Of a stretch of 33,584 nucleotides of DNA, positions 7,786 to 15,768 are shown one piece after another. The stretch is from NCBI RefSeq assembly GCF_020171725.1, contig NZ_JAIVAJ010000015.1:1-33584 (forward strand). Direction: 5' to 3'. The notes below the pieces were generated by a model that saw only the letters and a program-made list of their open reading frames with translations, was not told the origin of the DNA and did no database searches. Position 1 is the stretch's first letter, and each line of letters opens with the position of its first letter. This DNA is from Halobacillus litoralis. GTDB lineage: Bacteria > Bacillota > Bacilli > Bacillales > Halobacillaceae. Made by a program: the position numbers and the translations under genes.

Positions 7786-7914
7786 GTACATCCTCCTTAT
7801 AAACTCATTCATGGGCATGTTCCCTAATCTTTGGGGGACTAAGCGTAATATTTCATGTGTTCTGACACTTTTTTGTTATGATAAGACTGTAAGAATGGTT
7901 AAGGAGGAACGAAT

Positions 7915-8973
7915 ATGAATAAAAATCGATTAAACTTTTTATTAGAATTACTCAATACCCCGTCGCCATCAAGCTTCGAAATGGAAATCCAGAAACGGTG
8001 GATGAAAGAGATGGAGAATTACGCCGATGAGATCCGCACCGATCACGCCGGCAATGCTATCGCCGTATTAAACCCGGATGCGGAATTCAAAGTGATGCTG
8101 GCGGGACACTGTGATGAGATTGCACTTGTCATCAACCGAATTGACGAGCAAGGCTACCTACATATCGATAAAATGGGTGGTGTAAACCCGAAAGCTGCTG
8201 TCGGCATGAAGGTGACCGTACTTGGTTCCGGTAAAACCGTGACAGGCGTTATCGGTGTCAATGCCCAGCACCATGGTGGGTTGAAAGGAGACTTCGGTTT
8301 GGAGGACCTGTTTATCGACTGTGGAGCGAAATCCAAGGAAGAAATGGAGAAGCATGTGCAGATCGGTGACCTTGCTGTCTATAAGCGTGAACCGGAAGTC
8401 ATGATGGACCGCTACATCGCAGGCCGAGGCCTCGATAATCGCACGGGTCAATTCATCGTAGGAGAAGTGCTTCGTCGCCTTTCTGAGAAGAAACTGAACG
8501 TCGGTGTCTACGCAGCGAGTACCGTCAATGAAGAGACGAACATGGGTGGTGCCTACTTTGCTGCTGCAGGGATCGAGCCGACGATGGCCATTGCTGTCGA
8601 TGTAACCTTCGCTACCGATTACCCTGGAGTGAACAAGCAGAAGCACGGAGACATCAAGCTTGAGGGCGGTCCTGTCCTTGCAAAAGGAGCTCCGATCAAC
8701 CGTAATATCAATGCGATGCTTGAAGAGGCGGCAAAATCCTTGAACATGGACGTGCAATATGAGCTCACACCAAGAATGACGGGCACAGACGCGGACAAGA
8801 TGCGCCTGACGGGTAAAGGCGTCCCCGTAAGCCTTGTATCCCTGCCACTCCGTTATATGCACTCCCCGGTGGAGACGGCCAGCATTCAGGATATCGAGGA
8901 AGAGATTGAGTTGATGGTGGAGATGATTGAGAATATGACAGGGAATGAGAGCTTGAATCCTCTTGACCTATAA
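7915..8973 (+). CDS. M42-family metallo-aminopeptidase
   Basis: A 352-residue cytosolic peptidase of family M42 (YsdC/YtoP/FrvX group), which removes N-terminal residues from peptides with two metal ions in large oligomers. Visible ligands and catalytic residues are H65 in AGHCDEI, D174 in RGLDNRTG, the Glu pair E206-E207 in STVNEETN, D229 in AVDVTFATDYPG, and H316 in RYMHSPVE. The motif after the Glu pair is NMGGA rather than the more usual GLRGA, so it may form a distinct subgroup. AAGGAGG precedes the ATG at good spacing. It is a single gene with its own terminator. Paralogue identity is not assigned. Confidence 0.88.
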   Translation: MNKNRLNFLLELLNTPSPSSFEMEIQKRWMKEMENYADEIRTDHAGNAIAVLNPDAEFKVMLAGHCDEIALVINRIDEQGYLHIDKMGGVNPKAAVGMKVTVLGSGKTVTGVIGVNAQHHGGLKGDFGLEDLFIDCGAKSKEEMEKHVQIGDLAVYKREPEVMMDRYIAGRGLDNRTGQFIVGEVLRRLSEKKLNVGVYAASTVNEETNMGGAYFAAAGIEPTMAIAVDVTFATDYPGVNKQKHGDIKLEGGPVLAKGAPINRNINAMLEEAAKSLNMDVQYELTPRMTGTDADKMRLTGKGVPVSLVSLPLRYMHSPVETASIQDIEEEIELMVEMIENMTGNESLNPLDL

Positions 8974-8980
8974 GAAAAAA

Positions 8981-9012
8981 CGAGGCGGTGGTCTAACACC
9001 TGCCTCGTTTTT
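8981..9012 (+). terminator. Intrinsic terminator of the M42 peptidase gene
   Basis: CGAGGC (8981-8986) pairs with GCCTCG (9002-9007), with extra pairing inside the loop (GTG with CAC), then TTTTT. Confidence 0.8.
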
Positions 9013-9095
9013 CATTTGATTGGCTAGTAGAGTGGTTTTTAAGACTTATAGTTAATAGTTGAGCGCAAACATTGTAAAAAAGCAAAGCGCGGAAC

Positions 9096-9124
9096 TTGCC
9101 ATTTATTCACGTTTTGTATAAAAT
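9096..9124 (+). promoter_or_regulatory. Sigma-A promoter of the FMN riboswitch-ribU transcript
   Basis: TTGCCA (9096-9101) and TAAAAT (9119-9124) are 17 bases apart, about 27 bases before the aptamer. Confidence 0.7.
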
Positions 9125-9150
9125 AAGCATACAACATTATATCGATTCCA

Positions 9151-9286
9151 TCTTCGGGGCAGGGTGCAATTCCCGACCGACGGTAAGGAGATGTAAAGCT
9201 CTAAGTCCGTGACCCGCTTGACCGACGTCTTGCGGTGGACCTGGTGAAAGTCCGGGACCGACAGTTACAGTCTGGATGGGAGAAGA
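9151..9286 (+). ncRNA. FMN riboswitch (RFN element)
   Basis: The characteristic RFN sequence blocks occur in order: TCTTCGGGGCAGGGTG, AATTCCCGACCGACGGT, AGTCCGTGACCCGC, then the TGGACCTGGTGAAAGTCC block, GGGACCGACAGT, and TGGATGGGAGAAGA closing the helix. It lies between a good promoter and an intrinsic terminator (9355-9388), followed by ribU. The expected logic is that FMN binding favours the terminator and shuts off riboflavin uptake. A GGTAGAT/ATCTACC pairing at 9301-9326 lies between aptamer and terminator and may be part of the switching region. Confidence 0.95.
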
Positions 9287-9354
9287 TGTCGAGCGAAGCA
9301 GGTAGATTAGGAGTCTTTTATCTACCTTTAGTTTCCTATGGACACATACAACCT

Positions 9355-9388
9355 CCCCTGACAGCCCTCCGGCATTCAGGGGTTTTTT
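9355..9388 (+). terminator. Riboswitch-controlled terminator upstream of ribU
   Basis: CCCCTGA (9355-9361) pairs with TCAGGGG (9376-9382) and is followed by TTTTTT. It is 72 bases before the ribU start, so control is by transcription termination. Confidence 0.85.
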
Positions 9389-9460
9389 AGTGGTCTTGGA
9401 ACGTTCGCTCACCTTCATCTGGGATGTGAATCGATGGAAAAGATGAAGGGGGAGATTCGG

Positions 9461-10045
9461 ATGAATCAGTCATCCAAATTGTTCAAGTTGATTTTGTTAT
9501 CGTTGTTCGGGAGTATTTCCATGGTGTTGATGTTGGTGAACTTCCCGTTGCCTATGCTGCCACCTTATTTGAAAATCGATTTCAGTGAGGTTCCAGCCTT
9601 AATTGCGGCGATTCTTTTTACACCGGTTGCCGGTATTGTCGTGGAAGGATTGAAAAATATCCTGTATCTCATTTTTACAGGGGCATCTGACCCGGTCGGT
9701 GTCGTGGCCAACTTCACGGCAGGTGTTCTATTCGTAGTTCCTGTATCGATGATTTACCACAAATTCAAGACGACGAAATCGCTCGTTTCCGGCATAGCTG
9801 TCGGGGCGGTGATCATGACGCTTGCGATGAGTGTGTTGAATTATTTCCTTATACTCCCGGCTTACAGTTGGTTCATGGGATGGGAAACGATGAGCTCAAG
9901 CGTTAAATTGACGACGATCCTAGCTGGTATCCTACCGTTTAATGCGCTCAAAGGAATCATCGTCGGAGCTGTATTTGTCGTCCTGTTTGCGAAACTCAAA
10001 CCTTGGCTGGAACAGAAGCGGATGCGCTCCTCTTCAGCTGCATAA
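9461..10045 (+). CDS. ribU: Riboflavin ECF transporter substrate-binding component RibU
   Basis: A 194-residue membrane protein with five or six hydrophobic helices, the S-component that captures riboflavin for uptake by the energy-coupling-factor transporter (EcfA-EcfA'-EcfT, not in this window). Family signatures include the N-terminal NFPLPMLPPYLKIDFSEVPA stretch (27-46) and GLKNILYLIFTG. AAGGGGGA just before ATG 9461 selects this start over the in-frame ATG at 9434. Its riboswitch ties the substrate to flavins. A basic tail (KPWLEQKRMR) ends in the cytoplasm. Confidence 0.94.
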   Translation: MNQSSKLFKLILLSLFGSISMVLMLVNFPLPMLPPYLKIDFSEVPALIAAILFTPVAGIVVEGLKNILYLIFTGASDPVGVVANFTAGVLFVVPVSMIYHKFKTTKSLVSGIAVGAVIMTLAMSVLNYFLILPAYSWFMGWETMSSSVKLTTILAGILPFNALKGIIVGAVFVVLFAKLKPWLEQKRMRSSSAA

Positions 10046-10057
10046 CTATAGATTTTT

Positions 10058-10086
10058 AAAGACCAGATGCTATCTGGTCTTTTTTC
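10058..10086 (+). terminator. Intrinsic terminator of ribU
   Basis: An 11-bp stem AAAGACCAGAT (10058-10068) pairs with 10072-10082 around a 3-base loop, followed by T residues. Confidence 0.9.
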
Positions 10087-10104
10087 ATTAGAACAAGTTG
10101 AGAA

Positions 10105-10339
10105 AGGTTCTGGACGAAATTTAGAGAGGCGTGGGGTGGAAAACAACTCGCTTTCCACGGCGGCCCAACAGGACGTTGGGTCGTTCGGCGTTGCCACAGG
10201 ACGTGGCGGTTTTAGTTCGAACATCCTTGTTCGTTTATCTCCTCAGACTTCGTCTTCCGGGGTCTCGCCGTTGTCCGTGCATCCCGCTGGAGTCTCGTCA
10301 TTTTCCACCCCACTTTGCAATACTAATGGTCCAGAACCT
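10105..10339. repeat. Long terminal-inverted-repeat intergenic element, copy 1 (235 bp)
   Basis: The outer ends AGGTTCTGGAC (10105-10115) and 10329-10339 are perfect inverted repeats. An inner pair GTGGGGTGGAAAA (10131-10143) and 10301-10313 is also perfect. The interior shares blocks such as ACTTCGTCTTC, TCTCGCC and TTGTCCG with copy 2 at 22381-22550. Copy 1 carries about 65 extra bases with three hairpins at 10164-10233. It encodes no transposase and no convincing protein. It resembles a GTGGAAAA-bounded repeat seen scattered in many Bacillaceae genomes (from memory). The remaining gap up to 10508 shows nothing I recognise. Confidence 0.85.
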
Positions 10340-10508
10340 AACGACAACTAAATTTGAAAACGACCATCCAGCTTCCGAACATTCATTCCATTGTGTATCT
10401 ATGAAATTCCTTCTCGGAAAAGGTTAATGAATCCCATGAGTACATTTTGAACAACTTGTTAAATGCCAGTTGCTGAATCGTCACTTGGAAACAGAACCAT
10501 TCACAACA

Positions 10509-10554
10509 AAACCCGTAGGAGGCATTTCAGATCAAATGCTTCCTACGGGTTTTT
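10509..10554 (-). terminator. Strong intrinsic terminator of the DksA-like gene (bidirectional)
   Basis: A 16-bp stem (10511-10526 with 10533-10548, one G-T pair) is flanked by AAAA before and TTTTTT after. It can stop transcription from either side, including any from the repeat element to its left. Confidence 0.9.
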
Positions 10555-10572
10555 TGTAGGTTGGAACTTTCT

Positions 10573-10938
10573 CTACGATTCCAATTCGTCGACGCGGAAC
10601 CTTGCTGTCGGCATGGCTTTGAGGCGTTCGACTGGAATCGGTTCTCCTGATTTTTCACTTACGCCGTAACGGCCTTCTTCCATTCGCTGAAGGGCGTCGT
10701 TCACTTCCATCAATTTCTCTCTGGCCTGTTCATAGAAAGTATGTTCTTTCTCACGTTCGTGCTGGTCTGTACCGAGGTCTGCCGGGTGGTCGGCTACACT
10801 TGAGATCTCCCCGATTTTATCGTTGGGGTAGTTCTCTTTTGCTTCGTCATCTCTGTACTTTTCCAATTCTTCCTCGGCTTCTTTTTTCATATCTAATAAT
10901 TGTTTTTTAAATTCATCGAGCTGTTGATCGGTCAGCAT
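10573..10938 (-). CDS. DksA/TraR-related protein of the YteA/YocK type, zinc-finger cysteines replaced
   Basis: A 121-residue protein with a long N-terminal coiled coil (residues 1-35), the family block ADHPADLGTDQHEREKE (49-65), a second helix, and a DksA-like C-terminal finger region YGVSEKSGEPIPVERLKAMP (91-110). The CxxC of true DksA/TraR proteins is SEKS here (S94, S97) and no second CxxC follows, so zinc cannot bind in the usual way. Bacillus YocK also lacks part of this site, so loss is probably a family trait. A role in binding RNA polymerase or in stress is inferred only. AAAGGAG precedes ATG 10938. It lies 27 bases after the thioesterase gene and is probably cotranscribed. Confidence 0.8.
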   Translation of the reverse strand: MLTDQQLDEFKKQLLDMKKEAEEELEKYRDDEAKENYPNDKIGEISSVADHPADLGTDQHEREKEHTFYEQAREKLMEVNDALQRMEEGRYGVSEKSGEPIPVERLKAMPTARFRVDELES

Positions 10939-10965
10939 CGTATGTCTCCTTTCAAAGAAAGAACG

Positions 10966-11358
10966 TTATTTTTTAACGGGGATGACACCGATGGTACATC
11001 TTGATATGGAAATCGTATCGCCTGCTTCTGATTCGATGGTGATCTGCCAGACCATTGTGTTCTTACCGATGTGAACGGGGATGGCTGTTCCAGTCACCGT
11101 TCCTTCACGCACACTTTTCAGGTGGTTGGCGTTGATTTCGATGCCGAAGATCTGTTTTTCCTTCGGGTCTACATTCAAAAAAGCTCCGATGCTTGCGGCG
11201 CTTTCTGCGAGGGCGACGGTGGCTCCTCCATGTAAAAATCCCATAGGCTGGTGTGTCCGTGCATCAACAGGCATTGTCATCACCACTTCATCCGGCTCTG
11301 CTGTTAAAATTTCCATGCCTAGTGTTCCCATCAATGTGTTCTTCAACATCTCTTCCAT
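10966..11358 (-). CDS. Hotdog-fold thioesterase (PaaI family), probable DHNA-CoA thioesterase
   Basis: A 130-residue hotdog thioesterase. The PaaI-type signature GFLHGGATVALAESAAS (40-56) includes the HGG loop and the catalytic glutamate E52. It is similar to YuxO-like proteins, some annotated as 1,4-dihydroxy-2-naphthoyl-CoA hydrolase (the MenI step). The position next to menA and opposite the menFDHBEC operon supports that role, because the cluster otherwise lacks the step between MenB and MenA. A role on phenylacetyl-CoA-type substrates cannot be excluded from sequence. GAAAGGATG precedes the ATG at 11356-11358. Functional confidence is moderate, fold confidence high. Confidence 0.82.
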   Translation of the reverse strand: MEEMLKNTLMGTLGMEILTAEPDEVVMTMPVDARTHQPMGFLHGGATVALAESAASIGAFLNVDPKEKQIFGIEINANHLKSVREGTVTGTAIPVHIGKNTMVWQITIESEAGDTISISRCTIGVIPVKK

Positions 11359-11427
11359 TTAACGGTCATCCTTTCTTTATAATTCCCACTATGTATTCCT
11401 TCAAACCTTTCCTCTTTTACATAAGAG

Positions 11428-11453
11428 AAGGAAGGATGGCGGCATCCTTCCTT
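11428..11453 (-). terminator. Hairpin after menA, weak terminator or processing stem
   Basis: An 11-bp perfect stem AAGGAAGGATG (11428-11438) pairs with 11443-11453 around GCGG. On the minus strand it is followed by CTCTTATG instead of a solid T run, so partial read-through into the thioesterase gene is likely. Confidence 0.5.
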
Positions 11454-11477
11454 GAGAGTATTACATATTTTGTCTAA

Positions 11478-12422
11478 TTAACCAATCGGGATATATACTT
11501 GAAGCAGCAAGGAAAGACCCAGAAGAAATCCGTAAATCGTATTCGTCTGAGCTGTGGCTTTCATCGCCGGCATCATTTCAAGCGGTGCGTTTTTCCCTTT
11601 GAATCCTTGAATGGCCTGACGTGCTTTAAAGATACTAATGAAGGTGATCAGAGACCAGTAAGGAAGCATGCCTGCTATAATAAAGCCTAAGGTCAGGACG
11701 TATGCTGCAATCGTGAGAACCGTCAGGAACACGATCGCGCCTTCATGTCCGAATAGAATGGCGAGCGTACGTCTTCCGTTTTCCTTATCTCCCACCCGGT
11801 CACGAATATTGTTGGCGAGCAGAATCGCTCCAACGAAAATCGCAACAGGGATTGAAATAAGAATAACATCCCATGTTAGAGTCAACTGCTGAATGAAATA
11901 GCTGATTCCGATGATGATGGTTCCCATAAACACTCCGGCTGTAATTTCTCCGAATGGAGTATAGGCGATCGGTAGAGGACCTCCAGTATATAAATAACCG
12001 AACAACATCGAAACAAGGCCGATGACGGCGACCCACCAGCTGGAAGCGAGGCAGATGTAAACGCCTAATAACCCGGCAATAAAAAAGAATGAGAGCGCTA
12101 ATGTTAAGACGGTTCGCGGCCGAACGCCGTCTCTTACAATCGTTCCTCCGATTCCGACCGAGTTCTCATTATCGAGTCCCCTGACGTAATCGTAGTATTC
12201 ATTGAACATATTGGTTGCTGCTTGAATGAGAATGGATGCGAGTAACATGGCGGCAAATAACCAGAAATTAATCGAGTCTTCCACAGCGGCAAGCATCGTC
12301 CCGACAAAGACAGGTACGAAAGCGGCTGTCAACGTATGCGGGCGTAAGAGGCGCCACCATACTTGGAAACCTTCGCGTTCATTCAAGGAAGCTTTTACGT
12401 TTTGGTTTTGTACAGAACTCAT
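11478..12422 (-). CDS. menA: 1,4-dihydroxy-2-naphthoate polyprenyltransferase MenA
   Basis: A 314-residue UbiA-superfamily membrane enzyme with about eight or nine hydrophobic helices. It attaches the polyprenyl chain to DHNA, giving demethylmenaquinone. The first Asp-rich motif is NEYYDYVRGLD (residues 74-84) and the second is NIRDRVGDKENGRRTL near 190-205; both bind magnesium-diphosphate. The start is ATG 12422, preceded by AAGGGAGAG; an in-frame ATG at 12446 lacks a clear site. A TATAAT-like -10 lies on the minus strand at 12456-12461. It is divergent from menF, so the two arms of the pathway share a 218-base control region. Confidence 0.95.
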   Translation of the reverse strand: MSSVQNQNVKASLNEREGFQVWWRLLRPHTLTAAFVPVFVGTMLAAVEDSINFWLFAAMLLASILIQAATNMFNEYYDYVRGLDNENSVGIGGTIVRDGVRPRTVLTLALSFFFIAGLLGVYICLASSWWVAVIGLVSMLFGYLYTGGPLPIAYTPFGEITAGVFMGTIIIGISYFIQQLTLTWDVILISIPVAIFVGAILLANNIRDRVGDKENGRRTLAILFGHEGAIVFLTVLTIAAYVLTLGFIIAGMLPYWSLITFISIFKARQAIQGFKGKNAPLEMMPAMKATAQTNTIYGFLLGLSLLLQVYIPIG

Positions 12423-12534
12423 TGGTGTTCTCTCCCTTGTATTCATACTGTTCCTATTATAACATCTTAAGTTTAGGGAAAGAGTTGTGTGGTGTCAATC
12501 AATGTAAGAATATGCAATTGGAAAGGAACATTCC

Positions 12535-12563
12535 TTGAGTCAAGAGAAAAAAGAGAATAAAAT
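12535..12563 (+). promoter_or_regulatory. Sigma-A promoter of the menFDHBEC operon
   Basis: TTGAGT (12535-12540) and TAAAAT (12558-12563) are 17 bases apart, giving a leader of about 70 bases before the menF start. Confidence 0.6.
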
Positions 12564-12640
12564 AAGAGATGATGAACCTGTACAACGGTTACGATTTATA
12601 TAGAGAAGAACGTCCCTTTACAGGATGGGAGGAAATTTTC

Positions 12641-14032
12641 ATGCTTCATACAAAAGTCCCTCACATTGAGGATATCATTGGGGAAGCCATAAAAAACGCG
12701 AGGCTCAAAAACGAGCCTCAGATGATCAGTGTAGTGGAGCGTGTTCCGTACACAGATCCCTACTCATTTCTATACAATGGGCAGGAAATAGATCAGCACC
12801 GCTTGTTCTGGAAGAGTGCAGAAGAAGCGTTTACCTTAGTCGGGATCGGTTCTGTTCAGAAACTGATGTCTTCAGGGGCTGAACGATTCACGACGTTACA
12901 GGAGGCATGGAACCGCCTCGTAGAAGGTTCAGTAACTTATGATGAATATGGTGAAAAAGGTACAGGGGTTGTTGCTTTAGGTGGGTTTAGTTTTGACCCG
13001 GAAGAGGAGAATGCAGGGCCCTGGCAGGCATTTGAAGACAGTCAGATGACCGTGCCGGCTTTTCTTCTGACCAATCGGGACAACGCGTCCTATCTGACCT
13101 CGAACTTCGTCATTTATCCAGAGGATCATCATAAACAGACGATTCACAGTTGGAAGGAACAGCGTGAGAGCTTATTCGCTGAATCCCGTGTGCAATGGAA
13201 GCTTCCGGTACGAACCGGAGAGAATGAGGTTTCACCGGAAGAATGGAAGGAGTCTGTGCTTCAGGCAACGGTTGATATTAAACGTGGCGAGCTTGACAAG
13301 GTCGTGTTGGCGCGCGAGCTTGAGGTTTCTTTCGAGCAGCCTGTTCAACTCGAAGCGGTACTGAAAGCGTTGGCTGAGACTCAGACGAACAGCTATATTT
13401 TTTCCTTCGAAAGTAACGGGGAGCATTTCATCGGTGCAACGCCTGAGAGGCTGGCTAAGCTTGAGAATCAGCAACTCGTGTCCACTTGTCTTGCAGGGAC
13501 GATTCCACGGGGACATACGGAAAAAGAGGATCGCCAGCTCGGGGAAGAGTTGCTCTATGACCCTAAGAACCGTCAAGAACACCAATTTGTAGTGGAAATG
13601 ATCAAGGAAGCGGTGGAAGCTTGCAGTCATGATGTCCATGTTCCGAAGGCTCCTGTGATTTACCCCCTTCGAAACATGCAGCATCTGTACACGCCGGTTA
13701 CTGCAACGCTGAACGAAGGGTACACCCTGCTTGAAGTCATTGAGCGACTGCACCCGACGCCCGCACTTGGCGGACTGCCGCAGAAGAAGTCGGTGGATTA
13801 TATCAGGCGCTGCGAGTCCTTGAACCGCGGATGGTACGCAGGGCCCGTTGGCTGGATGGATGGCCGGAACAACGGTGAATTCGCTGTAGCCATCAGGTCG
13901 GCTCTGCTTCAAGGGGACAAGGCTTCCTTGTTTGCCGGATGTGGAGTCGTCGAGGACTCGGACCCGATTGCGGAATACGAGGAGACGGCTGTGAAGCTGC
14001 AGCCGATGTTGTCTGTTTTAGGAGGATGTTAA
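12641..14032 (+). CDS. menF: Isochorismate synthase MenF
   Basis: A 463-residue chorismate-using enzyme that makes isochorismate, the first step of menaquinone synthesis. The catalytic C-terminal domain shows KVVLARELE near residue 220, GATPERLAKLE near 265, STCLAGTIPRG near 281, ALGGLPQKK near 374 and GWYAGPVGWMDGRNNGEFAV near 397, all standard for MenF/EntC/TrpE. The frame opens 24 codons earlier at 12569, but GGGAGGA (12627-12633) points to ATG 12641, giving a length close to the B. subtilis enzyme. It is first in the operon; its stop shares one base with the menD start (TAATG), so translation is coupled. Confidence 0.95.
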   Translation: MLHTKVPHIEDIIGEAIKNARLKNEPQMISVVERVPYTDPYSFLYNGQEIDQHRLFWKSAEEAFTLVGIGSVQKLMSSGAERFTTLQEAWNRLVEGSVTYDEYGEKGTGVVALGGFSFDPEEENAGPWQAFEDSQMTVPAFLLTNRDNASYLTSNFVIYPEDHHKQTIHSWKEQRESLFAESRVQWKLPVRTGENEVSPEEWKESVLQATVDIKRGELDKVVLARELEVSFEQPVQLEAVLKALAETQTNSYIFSFESNGEHFIGATPERLAKLENQQLVSTCLAGTIPRGHTEKEDRQLGEELLYDPKNRQEHQFVVEMIKEAVEACSHDVHVPKAPVIYPLRNMQHLYTPVTATLNEGYTLLEVIERLHPTPALGGLPQKKSVDYIRRCESLNRGWYAGPVGWMDGRNNGEFAVAIRSALLQGDKASLFAGCGVVEDSDPIAEYEETAVKLQPMLSVLGGC

Positions 14033-15768
14033 TGGAACACGTGGAAGCTTTATCGAAGTATGTGACACATTTTGTGGACCAGCTGGCTTACTCGGGAGTT
14101 GAGGAGGTTGTGATTTCTCCAGGCTCCCGTTCGACGCCTCTTGCTATGACGTTTGCCGAAAATCAGGATATCGCTCATTGGGTTCATCTCGATGAGCGGT
14201 CTGCTGCTTTTTTTGCGCTGGGCATTGCGAAGGAAAAGAAAAAGCCGGTCGCGCTCGTCTGTACATCCGGAACGGCCGCAGCAAACTATTACCCTGCCAT
14301 TGTAGAAGCGTACTACAGTCGCGTTCCGCTGATCGTTTTGACGGCAGATCGCCCGCATGAGTTACGTGACGTAGGCGCCCCGCAGGCCATCAACCAAATT
14401 AAGATGTTCGGGGATTATGTGCTTTGGTATCAGGACCTCGCGCTTCCGGATGCTGACATGTCCGGATACGTAAGAAGACAGGCGTCGAGAGCCGTAGACG
14501 TTTCCTCCGGCAGGCGCATGGGGCCGGTCCATTTGAACATCCCGTTTCGTGAGCCGCTGATTCCTGATTTTACGATGGAGGGGCTCTGGCGTGGAGAAAC
14601 TGTCCCTGTTCCAAAGGCGGTACAGGGAGAGCAGACACCGGAATCATCTTATCTGGAAAAGCTCGTATCAGGATGGAATCAAAAAGAGAAAGGGCTGATC
14701 GTCGTCGGTCCGCAAACAGATGAACAGTTGGCGGAATCGGTCATGGACTTCGCCGGCAGGTTAGGCGTTCCGGTTTTAGCCGATCCCCTTTCACAGCTTC
14801 GAGCCGGCACACACGATAAACGCCACCTGATCGAGAACTACGATGCGATTTTGAAGTCTGAAGCGATTCGTGAAGGACTGAAGCCGGACTACATCATCCG
14901 TTTCGGGGCCATGCCGGTTTCGAAAGCTTACTTGAAGTGGGTCCGGGAGCTGGACGTCGACCATTACGTTGTGGATGAGGAGAACCAATACCGCGAGCCA
15001 TCCGGTATTTCCGCTCAGTTCATTTGGTCGGATTCCGTTCTTTTCACGAAAAAAGCGGCGGAAGGACTTCAGGGGGAGAAAGAACCTTCAGAGTGGCTGC
15101 AGCACTGGCAGCATATGAATGAGAAGGCGAAGCACCTTATGCTGACGGAGCCGGGAGATGAGATGAACGAGGGTCATGCCGTTGTGTATCTATCAGAGGC
15201 GATGCCGGACGATTCGGCATTGTTTGTCGGGAACAGTATGCCGATCCGGGATGTAGACAGCTTCTTCATGTCGACCCCGAAACAAGTGGAGGTCCTGGCA
15301 AACCGGGGAGCGAACGGAATCGACGGTGTCATTTCCACCGCAATCGGAGTCGCTTCTACTGGGAAAAGGACGACGCTGCTGCTTGGGGATGTAAGCTTTT
15401 TCCATGACATGAACGGCTTGTGGATGGCAAAGCATAAGGAAATCCCGTTGACGATTGTCCTCATCAATAACGATGGGGGAGGGATCTTCTCCTACCTGCC
15501 GCAAGTTCAGCACAAAGATCACTTCGAAGAGTTGTTCGGGACGCCGGTCGGCCTCGACTATTCGAAAGCTCTTGAGATGTACGGGGCTGAACATAGGAGA
15601 GTGACGGACTGGGAAGCGTATAAGCAGGCGCTGAAAGACAGTTATGAGCAAAGCGGGATTTCCGTTGTCGAAGTCATGACAAATAGACAGGACCATGTCT
15701 CGTTCCACCGCTCCAAGTGGGACAGCGTACAAGAGGCCATCAGGAATGGAAGTGAAGAAGATGTTTAA
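14032..15768 (+). CDS. menD: 2-succinyl-5-enolpyruvyl-6-hydroxy-3-cyclohexene-1-carboxylate synthase MenD
   Basis: A 578-residue thiamine-diphosphate enzyme that joins isochorismate with 2-oxoglutarate, releasing CO2. The N-terminal domain holds VISPGSRSTPLAM near residue 27 and the cofactor-activating glutamate in HLDERSAAFFALG near 54. The C-terminal ThDP/Mg motif is GDVSFFHDMNGLW near 453 through INNDGGGIFSYLP near 478. GGAGG within the end of menF serves ATG 14032; an ATG at 14026 overlaps that site. The length matches B. subtilis MenD. Confidence 0.96.
   Translation: MEHVEALSKYVTHFVDQLAYSGVEEVVISPGSRSTPLAMTFAENQDIAHWVHLDERSAAFFALGIAKEKKKPVALVCTSGTAAANYYPAIVEAYYSRVPLIVLTADRPHELRDVGAPQAINQIKMFGDYVLWYQDLALPDADMSGYVRRQASRAVDVSSGRRMGPVHLNIPFREPLIPDFTMEGLWRGETVPVPKAVQGEQTPESSYLEKLVSGWNQKEKGLIVVGPQTDEQLAESVMDFAGRLGVPVLADPLSQLRAGTHDKRHLIENYDAILKSEAIREGLKPDYIIRFGAMPVSKAYLKWVRELDVDHYVVDEENQYREPSGISAQFIWSDSVLFTKKAAEGLQGEKEPSEWLQHWQHMNEKAKHLMLTEPGDEMNEGHAVVYLSEAMPDDSALFVGNSMPIRDVDSFFMSTPKQVEVLANRGANGIDGVISTAIGVASTGKRTTLLLGDVSFFHDMNGLWMAKHKEIPLTIVLINNDGGGIFSYLPQVQHKDHFEELFGTPVGLDYSKALEMYGAEHRRVTDWEAYKQALKDSYEQSGISVVEVMTNRQDHVSFHRSKWDSVQEAIRNGSEEDV

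Noticed and set aside
9137..9418. Minus-strand open frame across the FMN riboswitch
   Set aside because: The region is explained by the riboswitch and terminator, and the frame has no translation signals.
10067..10427. Overlapping plus-strand frames across the terminator and repeat copy 1
   Set aside because: They begin inside the ribU terminator, are made of repeat sequence, and have low-complexity products with no ribosome binding site.
12702..12721. GAGGCTC/GAGCCTC hairpin near the start of menF
   Set aside because: It falls inside coding sequence, has no T run, and could be chance; no evidence for regulation.
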